The notes: generated by a model not told the origin, from the sequence alone. A DNA stretch of 64,000 nucleotides from Clostridiales bacterium (GCA_016342415.1 JAEIOD010000010.1:1-64000), one strand, 5' to 3'; positions 16,825 to 26,219 are shown, numbered from the stretch's first letter. Program-made: numbers and translations.

Positions 16825-17141
16825 TTATAAGGCAAATATTTCATCAAGCAACTTACTCATATGATTTACTCTATGAGTAAAGTCTTTATTTTTCTGGATA
16901 TGTTCATTCATTTCAGGATACATCCATTTTTTCAGCAAACCTTCTTCTAATTTAAAATGACGGACTATATATTCCATTAGAAGTTGAATGGGTGATTGAA
17001 GTTTATCATCATAAGATTCACTTAGTGAAGATTCGAGTAATTTTCTGCTTGCTCAATCAAAACTTGATATTCATCATCTATTGATACCTTACCTAGTTTT
17101 ATGGTTGTGTTCCAAGCTAGATTCATTAAAAACTCTTTCAT
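16825..17141 (-). pseudogene. Hemerythrin-like protein, frameshifted
   Basis: Read from the ATG at 17141 the frame gives MKEFLMNLAWNTTIKLGK and continues to IEQAE, then stops at 17022. Adding one A in the A4 run (T on plus strand, 17041-17044) restores a 105-aa protein through KLLESSLSES, IQLLMEYIVRHFKLEEGLL and MNEHIQKNKDF to a TAA at 16825. That is the bacteriohemerythrin pattern (W near the N terminus, HFxxEE, then a later His), though the first His ligand position reads Tyr. Known role: O2 or NO binding at a di-iron site. Either real decay or a sequencing indel. It lies just downstream of the Hcp block. Confidence 0.7.
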
Positions 17142-17173
17142 TTAATTATTATCCAATTTACGAACTTGTAATC

Positions 17174-17208
17174 AAAAAACGCCTAAAAGACATTTCTTTT
17201 AGGCGTTT
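17174..17208 (-). terminator. Terminator after the Cys-rich gene
   Basis: A 13-bp perfect stem (17177-17189 with 17196-17208) and six-base loop, followed on the minus strand by TTTTTT-type tail. It starts four bases past the gene stop. Confidence 0.92.
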
Positions 17209-17212
17209 CCAC

Positions 17213-17452
17213 TTATACATATTTTCCTGCCGCTTTAATTTTTGAAGTCTCCATCGCGCCACATGGCGTGACTGCATAGACCATACCACAAGAACATTGA
17301 TGTTCGATAGTAGCCATCTCAACTTCAGTTTGACACGCTTCGCATTCAAACTTATGCACCACTGGCAATTTATTCTTATTAAAACCCATCATTCTAACTT
17401 TTTGCAGGACTTGAAGCCCATCTGTCATTTGTCCGTTACAACCGTCGTGCAT
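17213..17452 (-). CDS. Cys-rich small protein next to hcp (zinc-ribbon-like)
   Basis: 79 aa, good ribosome site (GGAGG five bases before ATG). Cysteines: one near the N terminus (MHDGC), a CEAC pair, then HQCSC and TPCG, enough for one or two metal sites of zinc-ribbon or iron type. Family not named with certainty. It is the second gene after hcp on the same strand, separated by a hairpin, which suggests a role in the nitrosative/redox response, perhaps as a metal or electron partner of Hcp. Inference from position. Confidence 0.75.
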   Translation of the reverse strand: MHDGCNGQMTDGLQVLQKVRMMGFNKNKLPVVHKFECEACQTEVEMATIEHQCSCGMVYAVTPCGAMETSKIKAAGKYV

Positions 17453-17471
17453 ACTGCCTCCTATCTAAATA

Positions 17472-17497
17472 GTAGGCACTGCAATTGCAGTACCTAC
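17472..17497. repeat. Perfect-core palindrome between hcp and the Cys-rich gene
   Basis: The core ACTGCAATTGCAGT is a perfect 14-bp palindrome, extended by GTAGG and CCTAC outside single mismatches. As RNA it forms an intercistronic hairpin 19 bases after the hcp stop with no strong T tail. It could attenuate, protect mRNA ends, or be a protein site. Confidence 0.6.
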
Positions 17498-17516
17498 ATT
17501 TAATACTTAATAATAA

Positions 17517-19157
17517 TTAATTTAATATGAAGTTTTTAATGTCCTCGTCTACATCCCCATTTGGAGCGATTCCGAAGTTTTCAACCAATACATTGGTTAC
17601 GTTTGGTGATAAGAATGCAGGAAGTGTTGGTCCCAAATGAATATTCTTAACGCCTAAGTATAATAATGCTAATAATACTGTTACAGCCTTTTGCTCATAC
17701 CATGCAATGTTGTAGAAGATTGGTAAATCATTGATATCCTCTAATTCAAATACTTCTTTAAGCTTCATTGCAATGACCGCTAATGAATACGAGTCATTAC
17801 ATTGACCAGCATCCAATACTCTTGGAATACCACCGATATCACCTAAGTTTAACTTGTTGTATCTATACTTAGCACAACCAGCAGTTAAGATAATGGTATC
17901 GTTTGGTAAAGCTTCAGCGAAATCAGTGTAGTAGTTGCGGCCTTTTTGTCTACCGTCACAACCCGCCATAACAACAAATTTCTTAACAGCACCGGTCTTA
18001 ACGGCATCTACTACTTTATCAGCCAATGCAAATACTTGATTATGAGCAAATCCGCCAACGATTTCACCTGTTTCAATCTCAGTTGGAGCAGGTAAAGTTT
18101 TAGCCATTTCAATTATCTGTGAGAAATCTTTCTTGCCATCAACCGCTTCAATGTGAGTACAACCCGGGAATCCTGAAGAACCTGTAGTAAAGATTTTCTT
18201 CTGGATGTCTCCTTTTGGAGGTACAATACAGTTTGTTGTAAATAAGATAGGGCCATTAAATGTAGCGAACTCAGTATCTTGTTTATGCCAAGCATTACCA
18301 TAGTTACCTACTAAGTTATCGTATTTCTTTAATTCTGGATAATAATGAGCTGGTAACATTTCACTATGTGTATAAATATCAACACCAGTGCCTTGAGTTT
18401 GCTCAAGCAATTGTTTGATATCAGCTAAATCATGACCTGAAATTAATATTGCCGGATTCTTTTTAACACCAATATTTACTTTAGTAATTTCCGGATTACC
18501 GTAAGCACCAGTGTTGGCACCGTCTAGTAACGCCATTGCTTTAACAGCATACTCACCCGTTTGCAACGTAAGAGCTACTAATTCATCAGCAGTTTTTTCC
18601 TCTGTAGTTGCTACTAAAGCTTTTTCAACAAAATCTGCGATATCCGAATCACTTTTACCTAAGTTTGTAGCGTGATCATAATAAGCAGCCAAACCTTTAA
18701 GACCATAGATTACCAATTCTCTTAACGATCTAACATCTTCGTTTTCTGTTTGTAAAACACCAACCGTTTTAGCTTTTGCTTCGAAGTTTTCTCTAACATC
18801 ACTCCATATTAAAGAATCATGTGTTGTTTTAGGATCAGGACAAGCATCCGGATTAACAGAATTTTTAATTTCTTCTCTTAATTTGATACCCGCTTCAATT
18901 TTGTCGCTAATCGCTTCTGGATCATAGTTAGCATTTGTAATGGTTGTGAACAATGCATCCATTAAGTAATCTTCAGCTTTCACTGTATTTTTTCCATGGT
19001 TTCTTGCACATTGGTTCACTGCAGCAACACCTTTGGCAATATGCATCAGTAAATCTTGTAAGTTAGCGACATCTGCTGGTTTACCACATACACCTTTGTT
19101 ACCTGCACACCCTTTATTACCTGCTGCCTCTTGACATTGGAAACAAAACATACTCAT
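17517..19157 (-). CDS. hcp: Hydroxylamine reductase / hybrid cluster protein
   Basis: 546 aa from the Met with GGAGG seven bases upstream; the long frame to 19250 is not needed. N-terminal cluster motif [20 protein letters not shown] gives four Cys for the 4Fe cluster, and later Cys/His/Glu residues ([27 protein letters not shown]) are those of the hybrid Fe-S-O cluster. Known: Hcp reduces NO or hydroxylamine and guards anaerobes against nitrosative stress. It faces a Crp/Fnr regulator gene across a palindrome-rich gap, the usual HcpR-hcp arrangement. Electron donor may be the membrane ferredoxin-FMN protein at 20783. Confidence 0.97.
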   Translation of the reverse strand: MSMFCFQCQEAAGNKGCAGNKGVCGKPADVANLQDLLMHIAKGVAAVNQCARNHGKNTVKAEDYLMDALFTTITNANYDPEAISDKIEAGIKLREEIKNSVNPDACPDPKTTHDSLIWSDVRENFEAKAKTVGVLQTENEDVRSLRELVIYGLKGLAAYYDHATNLGKSDSDIADFVEKALVATTEEKTADELVALTLQTGEYAVKAMALLDGANTGAYGNPEITKVNIGVKKNPAILISGHDLADIKQLLEQTQGTGVDIYTHSEMLPAHYYPELKKYDNLVGNYGNAWHKQDTEFATFNGPILFTTNCIVPPKGDIQKKIFTTGSSGFPGCTHIEAVDGKKDFSQIIEMAKTLPAPTEIETGEIVGGFAHNQVFALADKVVDAVKTGAVKKFVVMAGCDGRQKGRNYYTDFAEALPNDTIILTAGCAKYRYNKLNLGDIGGIPRVLDAGQCNDSYSLAVIAMKLKEVFELEDINDLPIFYNIAWYEQKAVTVLLALLYLGVKNIHLGPTLPAFLSPNVTNVLVENFGIAPNGDVDEDIKNFILN

Positions 19158-19250
19158 TGTAAAACCTCCTATTGATTTTCTAAGTGTAATTACTATAACT
19201 ATTTTATGTATAATCATCTTGTATACGATATATGACAAACTTTTTATCAA

Positions 19251-19285
19251 TTAGTATACTATACTTTCTAAACATAGTATACTAA
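19251..19285. promoter_or_regulatory. Paired palindromes in the hcp/regulator gap
   Basis: TTAGTATACTAT (19251-19262) and ATAGTATACTAA (19274-19285) form a perfect 12-bp inverted repeat, and each half is itself almost palindromic around AGTATACT. Centres are 23 bp apart (about two turns). Located about 95-130 bases upstream of both starts. Confidence 0.65.
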
Positions 19286-19302
19286 TAAAGTCGAGTAAAT
19301 AC

Positions 19303-19318
19303 TGTAACACAGGTTACA
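19303..19318. promoter_or_regulatory. Crp/Fnr-type dyad TGTAAC-N4-GTTACA
   Basis: A perfect 6-bp dyad with a four-base spacer (ACAG), the size and shape of Crp/Fnr-family operators. It lies 65 bases upstream of the regulator gene and is the best candidate site for that protein. A weaker dyad, ATTAC-TG-GTAAT, follows near 19331. Confidence 0.7.
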
Positions 19319-19382
19319 CTTTTCAATTAAATTACTGGTAATACCTATAAAAGTCTTATACACTAAACTAAAGGAGCTAATT

Positions 19383-20063
19383 ATGATAAAAAAAAATTAC
19401 GAAGTCATCAGTCAGTGTTATTTGTTTAACGGACTTGAAAAAGAAAAAATTATCGAACTATGCGATATGCTACAACCTAAAATTACCCCCTATAAAAAAG
19501 GGCAAACACTTTTCGAAGAAGGTGAAATCTGTTCTGCCTTGGGTATTGTCCTAAAAGGTAAAATGGAACTTTCGACTTTTTTTATTTCAGGAGACGTTTC
19601 AAACCTGATTACCATGGGTCCTAGTGATATTTTCGGCGAAGCTATACTATTTTCACCCAATGATCACTATCCTATTTCAATAACGGCACTTTCTGATCTA
19701 GAAGTACTATATATTGATAAACCCACTTTAATAGAAACTATGGAACACTCACCTAAATTCTTGGAAAACTATCTAGGTTTACTCTCTAAAAAGTTATTGT
19801 TCTTTAATGATAAATTCAAGTTATTATCTTTAAGTACCATTCGAGGTAAAATTGCTCATGTTTTGATAAAGCTATCGAAAGAACAGAATAGCAGCATTGT
19901 TAAACTGCCTTTTTCTAAAGAGAAAATGGCCTTACACATTTGTACAAGAAGACCCTCACTTTCAAGAGAACTCTCTAAGATGAAAGCTGAAGGACTCATT
20001 GACTATGAAAAATCAATTATAAAAATATTAGATTACGATGCATTAGCAGACGAATTATTTTAG
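19383..20063 (+). CDS. Crp/Fnr-family regulator (HcpR-like)
   Basis: 226 aa. N-terminal cyclic-nucleotide-type beta barrel (residues about 12-120), dimer helix, then winged HTH (about 165-220) with recognition helix in CTRRPSLSRELSKM. It lacks the N-terminal Cys cluster of Fnr, so sensing is probably by haem or another ligand, as in HcpR. AAGGAG precedes the ATG by six bases. Divergent from hcp and first of three co-directional genes. Control of hcp and the membrane FMN protein is inferred. Confidence 0.88.
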   Translation: MIKKNYEVISQCYLFNGLEKEKIIELCDMLQPKITPYKKGQTLFEEGEICSALGIVLKGKMELSTFFISGDVSNLITMGPSDIFGEAILFSPNDHYPISITALSDLEVLYIDKPTLIETMEHSPKFLENYLGLLSKKLLFFNDKFKLLSLSTIRGKIAHVLIKLSKEQNSSIVKLPFSKEKMALHICTRRPSLSRELSKMKAEGLIDYEKSIIKILDYDALADELF

Positions 20064-20071
20064 GAGGCATA

Positions 20072-20773
20072 ATGTATAAATCAATAGCAAAAGTATACGA
20101 TTATATATTCCCACAGAATATCAATCAACTTAATTTCATTGATAGCATCAAACCCATTAGCAAACATGAAACCATTCTCGAAATCGGATGCGCGACTGGC
20201 AACTTGACCGAGCTTTTATACACTAAATCAGCTCATGTCATAGGGTTGGATTTAGATGATACCCTTTTAGAAGAAGCCTCAAAAAAATACCCGGATATGA
20301 CGTTTATAAATGAAAATATGCTCAATATTTCTAATTTAGAAAGAAACTTTGACCGCATTGTTTGTTTTGGTAATACACTTGTCCATCTACCCGATAGAGA
20401 CGCTGTGAATTTATTCTTTAACCGCGTTTATGAACAGTTAAATGACAGTGGCCTTTTTATCGTTCAAATCATCAACTACGATAGAATCATCACTCATAAC
20501 ATCAACCACTTACCAACCATTGAAAATGACCATATAAAATTTACAAGAGATTATGATTTAAAAGATGGGTATGTATCATTTGATACCGAACTTTTAATTA
20601 AAGAGACTTCTCAAGTCATTAAAAGCAAATTACCATTGCTGACTTTAAAGCAAAATGAAATCCAAACGTATCTAGAAAATGCAGGTTTTAAAGATATACA
20701 GTTTTACGGCAATTTAAAAGGTGATAAGATCCAATCAACAGATATTCCATTATTATTTTCGTGTATCAAATAG
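20072..20773 (+). CDS. Class I SAM-dependent methyltransferase
   Basis: 233 aa. Motif I EIGCATGNL near residues 38-46, the acidic SAM contact in GLDLDDTLL, and the DRIVCFGNTLVHL strand. Substrate not evident. GGAGG lies five bases before the ATG, eight bases after the Crp-type regulator and nine before the ferredoxin-FMN gene, so it belongs to that operon. Confidence 0.88.
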   Translation: MYKSIAKVYDYIFPQNINQLNFIDSIKPISKHETILEIGCATGNLTELLYTKSAHVIGLDLDDTLLEEASKKYPDMTFINENMLNISNLERNFDRIVCFGNTLVHLPDRDAVNLFFNRVYEQLNDSGLFIVQIINYDRIITHNINHLPTIENDHIKFTRDYDLKDGYVSFDTELLIKETSQVIKSKLPLLTLKQNEIQTYLENAGFKDIQFYGNLKGDKIQSTDIPLLFSCIK

Positions 20774-20782
20774 AGGTGTTTT

Positions 20783-22213
20783 ATGAAGAAAAACAGACTT
20801 GTTTCGGCATTCTTTTTTGCCTTATTAATCGGCAGTGTTGTTATAGTAAGAGACAATCCTGTCGCACTCAACTTTAATGTCATCCACAATATCTTTGGTC
20901 CTAATATTTTATATCATCAAAATACCATAGGACTTGCTTGGATTGTAGGATTTTTCAGCTTGTTCATAACGCTTCTTTACGGACCTGTTTTCTGTGGTTA
21001 CATTTGTCCGTTTGGAACACTTCAAAAAGGACTAAATCATATGGGCCGTGTTTTAGGTCTTAAGAAAGTAAAACTCTCCAAACTACACGGTTTATTCACT
21101 TATATAAAATATCTTGTATTGGGCTATTTCGTATTTCTTATTTTAAAAGAGGATGTCTGGACATATATCAATGCAGATCCTTACCATGCCTTCATACGAT
21201 TGTTTTATGGCGGTGTTACCTTAATCGGTGGTATTTATTTAATCGCAGTGATTGTACTGGGTCTTTTTATAGAAAGACCATTTTGCAACTACCTCTGCCC
21301 TTATGGAGCTGGACTTAATTTAATTTCTTCTATGAGAATTTTTAGAATAACTCGTATAGAAGACACTTGTATTCAATGCAAGAAATGTGATAAAGTCTGC
21401 CCAGTCCAGATTGAGATAACAGAAACTGAAGTGGTTAACAATTTAGACTGTTTAAGTTGCCATGATTGTTTAGCGGTTTGTCCTAAAGATGGCGCTATCA
21501 AAAAAACATTCCATTTAAGTGGTTTTATCATCATGATCACCTTAATGATAGGTGCGTTTTATATTTCTAAACCGATTGTACTTCCTACACTAGATAACAC
21601 TATTAACGTTGAAGAGTCAGAAGAAGAAATTTTTATCGAAACCGAAGTTGAGATTGACGAAAAAATTATTCTTAAAGAAACCTCTACAATTGATATGTAC
21701 TACGATTATTCTATAGACTTACTGCCAGTAGAAATAACGAAAACCAAAAACGTAGAAGCCTTACAAGCATATGAAGCTCAACTGGCAATCGAAAGAGAAG
21801 CTGCCCGTCTAGAAGCTGAAAGGCTGGCAAAAGAAAAAGCTGAGGCGGATCGAATAGCCAAAGAAGAAGCCGAAGCAGATAGAATCGCCAAGGAAAAGGC
21901 CGAGGCTGATCGAATCGCTGAAGAACAAGCCAATACTCAAACAACCTATAGAGATGGTGTTTATAAGGCTAAAGTAAATGCTTTCGCACCCGATATGGTC
22001 GTACAAGTAGAAATTAAGAATGACCAGATAATATCTGTAGAAGTCATTGAACATAGAGAAACAAGAAGTTACTTCAATTTCAGTGCGCCGAAGATGTATA
22101 AAAAAATCATAGACAGCAACAGCACAGATGTTTCAGTCGTTTCAGGCTGTACTTATACCAGTTTAGGTATTAGAAACGGTGTCAAAGCCTGTCTCAATCA
22201 AGCTAGAAATTAA
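20783..22213 (+). CDS. Membrane ferredoxin protein (NapH/NosR-like) fused to FMN-binding domain
   Basis: 476 aa. Membrane helices (about 8-25, 55-75, 110-130, 150-170) carry NapH-type CGYICPFG and CNYLCPYG motifs, followed by two 4Fe-4S ferredoxin motifs (CIQCKKCDKVCP and CLSCHDCLAVCP), another helix (about 248-265), a linker with an acidic segment and four 10-residue repeats of charged helix, and a C-terminal FMN_bind domain (about 390-472) with SGCTYTS, close to the SGAT flavinylation motif. Known: such domains bind FMN covalently through the last Thr via ApbE. It probably moves electrons across the membrane; the partner may be Hcp. Confidence 0.88.
   Translation: MKKNRLVSAFFFALLIGSVVIVRDNPVALNFNVIHNIFGPNILYHQNTIGLAWIVGFFSLFITLLYGPVFCGYICPFGTLQKGLNHMGRVLGLKKVKLSKLHGLFTYIKYLVLGYFVFLILKEDVWTYINADPYHAFIRLFYGGVTLIGGIYLIAVIVLGLFIERPFCNYLCPYGAGLNLISSMRIFRITRIEDTCIQCKKCDKVCPVQIEITETEVVNNLDCLSCHDCLAVCPKDGAIKKTFHLSGFIIMITLMIGAFYISKPIVLPTLDNTINVEESEEEIFIETEVEIDEKIILKETSTIDMYYDYSIDLLPVEITKTKNVEALQAYEAQLAIEREAARLEAERLAKEKAEADRIAKEEAEADRIAKEKAEADRIAEEQANTQTTYRDGVYKAKVNAFAPDMVVQVEIKNDQIISVEVIEHRETRSYFNFSAPKMYKKIIDSNSTDVSVVSGCTYTSLGIRNGVKACLNQARN
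21812..21931 (+). repeat. Four tandem 30-bp coding repeats
   Basis: Four units with 30-bp period encode E-A-[ED]-R-[IL]-A-[KE]-E-x-A. They form a charged helical rod between the last membrane helix and the FMN domain. Copy number may vary between strains. Confidence 0.8.
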
Positions 22214-22217
22214 AGGT

Positions 22218-22249
22218 AAAGCCATCATTTCAACTGAAATGATGGCTTT
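22218..22249. terminator. Convergent bidirectional terminator
   Basis: Perfect 15-bp stem (22218-22232 with 22235-22249) and two-base loop; A and T at its edges. It ends the plus-strand redox operon and the minus-strand EIIC gene. Confidence 0.92.
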
Positions 22250-22251
22250 AA

Positions 22252-23289
22252 TTATAATTCTAATTTTAGATCGTTTTCTTTAATCCAGCCTACTTTTCTA
22301 AGTAGTGCAGCAACTGCTAAAGTAAAGATTATTGGTAAAATGAAGTGTACTAAGATCATCGGAATGTATATTTCAGCAGCGGTATAGCCTAAAGCTTCCA
22401 TTGCTTCTACCGTACCAAATTGTCCAACCAAACCACTGGTACCCATACCCGATCCTATGGCTGTATTTTGCAATTCAAATCCAGCCGTTGCAATCGGTCC
22501 TAGAACAGCTGAAGCCACAATTGACGGAATCCATATCTTCCAGTTTCTGACGATATTCGGCATTTGCAACATCGAAGTACCAATACCTTGTGAGAATAAA
22601 CCAGACCATCCATTTTCCTTGAAACTAATAACAGCAAAACCAACCATTTGAGCGGCGCAACCAGCTGTTGCTGCACCTGCTGCCAACCCACTCAAACCCA
22701 ACATAATGCCTATTGCCGCACTACTAATCGGTAAAGTGAGTGCCATACCCATTAAAACAGATACAATAATACTCATCGGAATGGTATGTAATTCAGTAGC
22801 CGAAACAATCATCTGTCCAAAAGCTGTCATAAAGGTATTAATAGGAGGTCCTACCCACGCACCTACCATGCACCCTGCGATTATCGTCACTGACGGTGTC
22901 ACTAATATGTCTATTTTAGTTTCTTTTGATACCATTTTACCCAGTTCAGCACCAACAACACCTGCTGCGAAAGCACCTACCGGTCCACCAAGTGCACCAC
23001 CTACTGCTCCAGTGAGTGTTGATGCAAAGATAACAAGTGGTGGCGCTTCCAATCCATATGCTACTGCAACAGCAATCGCCGGTCCTGTCATCGCTCGAGC
23101 TGCGGGCCAAATAGTTTCAGATAACAAAGGAATGTCCAACTTCAAACCAATTTGGTTTAAGATACTACCAATAATCAATGAAGCAAATAGACCATAAGTC
23201 ATATAACTCAGTGCTGTAATCAAATATCTTTTAGCACTGATTTCAATATTTTTTCTTTTTAAAAAAGCTTTAAATCCCTTTTTTTTCAT
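22252..23289 (-). CDS. PTS EIIC-like membrane protein (PfoR/PTS_EIIC_2 family)
   Basis: 345 aa from the Met preceded by AAGGGG; the long frame to 23349 begins before that site. Eight to ten hydrophobic helices rich in Gly/Ala/Pro with family stretches PLVIFASTLTGAVGGALG and LTLPISSAAIG. No EIIA, EIIB or HPr genes are nearby. Known: family members include PfoR of Clostridium perfringens, first described as a regulator, and orphan EIIC transporters. Substrate unknown. Confidence 0.82.
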   Translation of the reverse strand: MKKKGFKAFLKRKNIEISAKRYLITALSYMTYGLFASLIIGSILNQIGLKLDIPLLSETIWPAARAMTGPAIAVAVAYGLEAPPLVIFASTLTGAVGGALGGPVGAFAAGVVGAELGKMVSKETKIDILVTPSVTIIAGCMVGAWVGPPINTFMTAFGQMIVSATELHTIPMSIIVSVLMGMALTLPISSAAIGIMLGLSGLAAGAATAGCAAQMVGFAVISFKENGWSGLFSQGIGTSMLQMPNIVRNWKIWIPSIVASAVLGPIATAGFELQNTAIGSGMGTSGLVGQFGTVEAMEALGYTAAEIYIPMILVHFILPIIFTLAVAALLRKVGWIKENDLKLEL

Positions 23290-23370
23290 AATACCCCTTT
23301 TCTTTATGTGTCTCATCACTTTTATACACCAAAGAAGTAGAGTAATCAAGAGTAGTTAAATGATTAACAA

Positions 23371-24369
23371 TTATTTTTCAAAATACATGGGACAAGCTTC
23401 CTTAAGATATTTTTCCACTCTTTCAATATTTGTGTTGATATACTTTTCCGGAGCATCATTAATCTCTAATATATAATTCATAAAATTTACACGTCTAGCA
23501 ATCATCAGAAGATTTAATTCCGATTCTTGGTGTCTCTCAATATATTTAACAGTTCTATATCCTTTATAAAACGCTTCTTGATACATTTTGTAATTATCGT
23601 CATATTGATAATAGAAAAACAAAGTTGCAATATCGTGAATCGGCAGACCCAACGATGTATCTTCAAAGTCCAATAAACGAATATTGCCTTTATGGACTTT
23701 GATATTCCACGGATTAAAATCTCCATGAATCATAATTGTCTTGTTGTCATATAATTTAATCAACCGTTCATCTAAATATGGAATGACAAAATCCATCAGT
23801 TTTGTAAACTCCGGACTGACTTTCGACTGATGTTTTTCCATCTTATAAAAATAATCATCACCAGCGTAATATAGCACCTTATCAATCTTCTTTGGATTAA
23901 ATTGTTTCGGTATCTCTAACGTCTCTGCGACTTGATGCATTTCTGCCATTAACGCACCGATTTGTTCGAAATGTGATGTTTTTTCACGTTCATCCAGATC
24001 ATAACCATCCATCCACTCATAGACAGCCATACGTTTTTTTACGGTATCATATTTCGATTCTATCAACGTCACATAGTCACCGGATTTATTCTTTAAACCT
24101 TTTGGTACAACGATATTCGTTTTAGAGGCAATCTGATCTAAAAAATACATTTCTACTTGAGAATCATCTAGATTACTTGATAGTTCCTGATAGATTTTCA
24201 CCGCATATTTATGACCAGATGTATCTGTTAATTTATAGAATACATTGGTATCTTCTGTTAAGAATTTCAGATCTTTAACCTCTAAGTCATAAAATTCCAA
24301 TCCTTCTTCTATTATCTTTTTAACCCGTCTAATTCTACCAAGTCGTGTTAAGTCATCAAATTTTTTCAT
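23371..24369 (-). CDS. APH-fold phosphotransferase
   Basis: 332 aa. Protein-kinase-like fold with the catalytic loop HGDFNPWN and the metal-binding DFED that define the APH/choline kinase/homoserine kinase II group. The N-lobe Lys in KYAVKIYQ is present. Substrate not evident; resistance should not be assumed. AGGGGAGGG ribosome site. Single-gene unit. Confidence 0.85.
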   Translation of the reverse strand: MKKFDDLTRLGRIRRVKKIIEEGLEFYDLEVKDLKFLTEDTNVFYKLTDTSGHKYAVKIYQELSSNLDDSQVEMYFLDQIASKTNIVVPKGLKNKSGDYVTLIESKYDTVKKRMAVYEWMDGYDLDEREKTSHFEQIGALMAEMHQVAETLEIPKQFNPKKIDKVLYYAGDDYFYKMEKHQSKVSPEFTKLMDFVIPYLDERLIKLYDNKTIMIHGDFNPWNIKVHKGNIRLLDFEDTSLGLPIHDIATLFFYYQYDDNYKMYQEAFYKGYRTVKYIERHQESELNLLMIARRVNFMNYILEINDAPEKYINTNIERVEKYLKEACPMYFEK

Positions 24370-24517
24370 ACTATTCCCTCCCCTTTTAGTTTACCAAAGA
24401 AAGGAGACTTATAATTTTACAATATTATTTCACTAAGAAAAACATCTCTCACCTTTTAATTCTGACCGTGTTTAATGTGCTATATCAATAGTTTCATCAT
24501 ATACCATTAATTATCAA

Positions 24518-24541
24518 AACAAAAAAGTCCCCGTAGGGACT
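24518..24541 (-). terminator. Terminator of the propeller-like membrane gene
   Basis: AGTCCC/GGGACT stem (24526-24531, 24536-24541) overlapping the stop codon and followed on the minus strand by TTTTTTG. Confidence 0.85.
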
Positions 24542-26123
24542 AGAATCTCATCATGATAAATGGTCCGAATATCAATGTGTGCAGTATAATATCGGTTAAG
24601 AAAAATGGAACGAACTCCACAATCGGATTATCCAATTTCATATGGTGATTGATGACTTTATAATTATAAAAAGCTAAAATATTGGTCGCTATAAATATTG
24701 GAATCGAATACATCTGTAGAAATTCAGGCAACACCATTTTACTCAAAAAATTGACATGTATCAGAATCTTACCAGCATTATGCAAGATAATCAATATTCC
24801 CAATACCCATAAATGATGTTTTTCAAAGAAGGTCACAAACAACATATAACACGGTAACACAATCAACATGGTCATCGCAAATACACTGACTGCATTAATG
24901 ATAGTATACGTTGGAATTTTCATAAATGCTTCAATCGTTTCATAAAAAACATCCAATATTCTTTCTCTAGTAAATACTTGTGATGATTTTATGTATTCAG
25001 GATCATTTGATGCAATCTTTAAAGTCATTTCACCCTTTTTCAGTTCACCCCATATCAAATAATCATAAGGTTCGGATTGAATATAAGTATATTCTCTTGG
25101 ACCATTATAAGTCTTTGTTAACGGTTTGATTTCCTCTGTTTCGAAATTATAGATCATCACATTATAAAAACTATAAAAATTCTTTCCTATGTAAGATGAT
25201 ATTTCTCCACCCTTAAATAAACCAATCATCTCATTCGAAGAGATTAAATTTGTTTTATCCTGAAATCTTTCATAAATTGTTTCTACCAAAACTTCTTGAG
25301 TTTCCAAATTATACTGATAGTAATTTAAATATGACATCCCAGATTTCAGATCTTTTATATTTAGCTTGTAAGTTTCGGTATTACCAGAACGCACAACTTC
25401 AAAGTCAAGTGGCCCTAGTCTGAGTTCTTCGCTTAATAGTTTGGTTACTAATAGTGATTCTACCAGTTTACCTTGATCAGTATACACATCTCTTACAATA
25501 TAACGTTCCCCATCTTTAATGGTCAGATAATGCACTGTATATTGACCATCAAATGTAACATGATTTACATAATCATAAGGTAAGTTTGGCATCTCAAGGA
25601 CAACTGATCCTTTAGATGAGATGACTTCGAGTGTATTGTTTTCTTTAATTACAATATGACCATTTGACACATAATAATTGGGCTGATCTATCCTTTTGAC
25701 ATAAGTACCTTTTAACTGTAATGCTCCATCAAACATATAACAGTAAAAATCATCTTCAACCTTGATAACCATCTCAAATGAATCATCATGTATAGAGGCG
25801 TATATTTCTTCGCCTTGACCTTCTAAAGTCGTCAAAACACCTTCATCTTTTAAAGTTAAGTCTTTATTATACGATTTGAATCTTAATTTATCATTATCAA
25901 TGTAAATAATAGAAAGTGTCTCATTCATACTCACATAAGACAGTTGGCTACCAAAGAAATTATTATAGTTTGTTTCCGTTTTATAACTAAATAATGTTTC
26001 ATCCTTACTCCAATTGTCAGAAGGTAATTTTTGATAATCTATGGCTAGGTATTTATAGACATCCCCGACAATCACCAATAGTACCACTATAAAAACAATT
26101 TTTTGAATCCCTTTTGAATACAT
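24540..26123 (-). CDS. Membrane protein with large external beta domain
   Basis: 527 aa, family not recognised. One N-terminal membrane helix (about 8-25), a beta-rich domain of about 380 residues with repeated strand pairs that suggest a propeller, and four C-terminal helices (about 408-432, 442-460, 475-492, 505-525). The N-terminal helix has no lipobox. AGGGGG site before ATG. It stands alone between promoters of the epimerase gene and the APH gene. A sensory or transport role is possible; no motif decides. Confidence 0.65.
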   Translation of the reverse strand: MYSKGIQKIVFIVVLLVIVGDVYKYLAIDYQKLPSDNWSKDETLFSYKTETNYNNFFGSQLSYVSMNETLSIIYIDNDKLRFKSYNKDLTLKDEGVLTTLEGQGEEIYASIHDDSFEMVIKVEDDFYCYMFDGALQLKGTYVKRIDQPNYYVSNGHIVIKENNTLEVISSKGSVVLEMPNLPYDYVNHVTFDGQYTVHYLTIKDGERYIVRDVYTDQGKLVESLLVTKLLSEELRLGPLDFEVVRSGNTETYKLNIKDLKSGMSYLNYYQYNLETQEVLVETIYERFQDKTNLISSNEMIGLFKGGEISSYIGKNFYSFYNVMIYNFETEEIKPLTKTYNGPREYTYIQSEPYDYLIWGELKKGEMTLKIASNDPEYIKSSQVFTRERILDVFYETIEAFMKIPTYTIINAVSVFAMTMLIVLPCYMLFVTFFEKHHLWVLGILIILHNAGKILIHVNFLSKMVLPEFLQMYSIPIFIATNILAFYNYKVINHHMKLDNPIVEFVPFFLTDIILHTLIFGPFIMMRF

Positions 26124-26219
26124 AAATTACCCCCTTGTACTAATATACCATATATAATTTTTACAAATAATACATTTTATAATTATAATATATTTGTTAT
26201 TCTATAAGCGGAGGTGTTT

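Noticed and set aside
22706-23197. 163-codon plus-strand frame antisense to the EIIC-like gene
   Set aside because: Opposite a well-supported membrane protein gene; no start site; Ala/Pro/Thr-rich shadow of Gly/Ala-rich codons.
23371-24369. Aminoglycoside resistance gene
   Set aside because: Only the general APH fold is visible; no feature separates it from choline or sugar kinases of the same fold.
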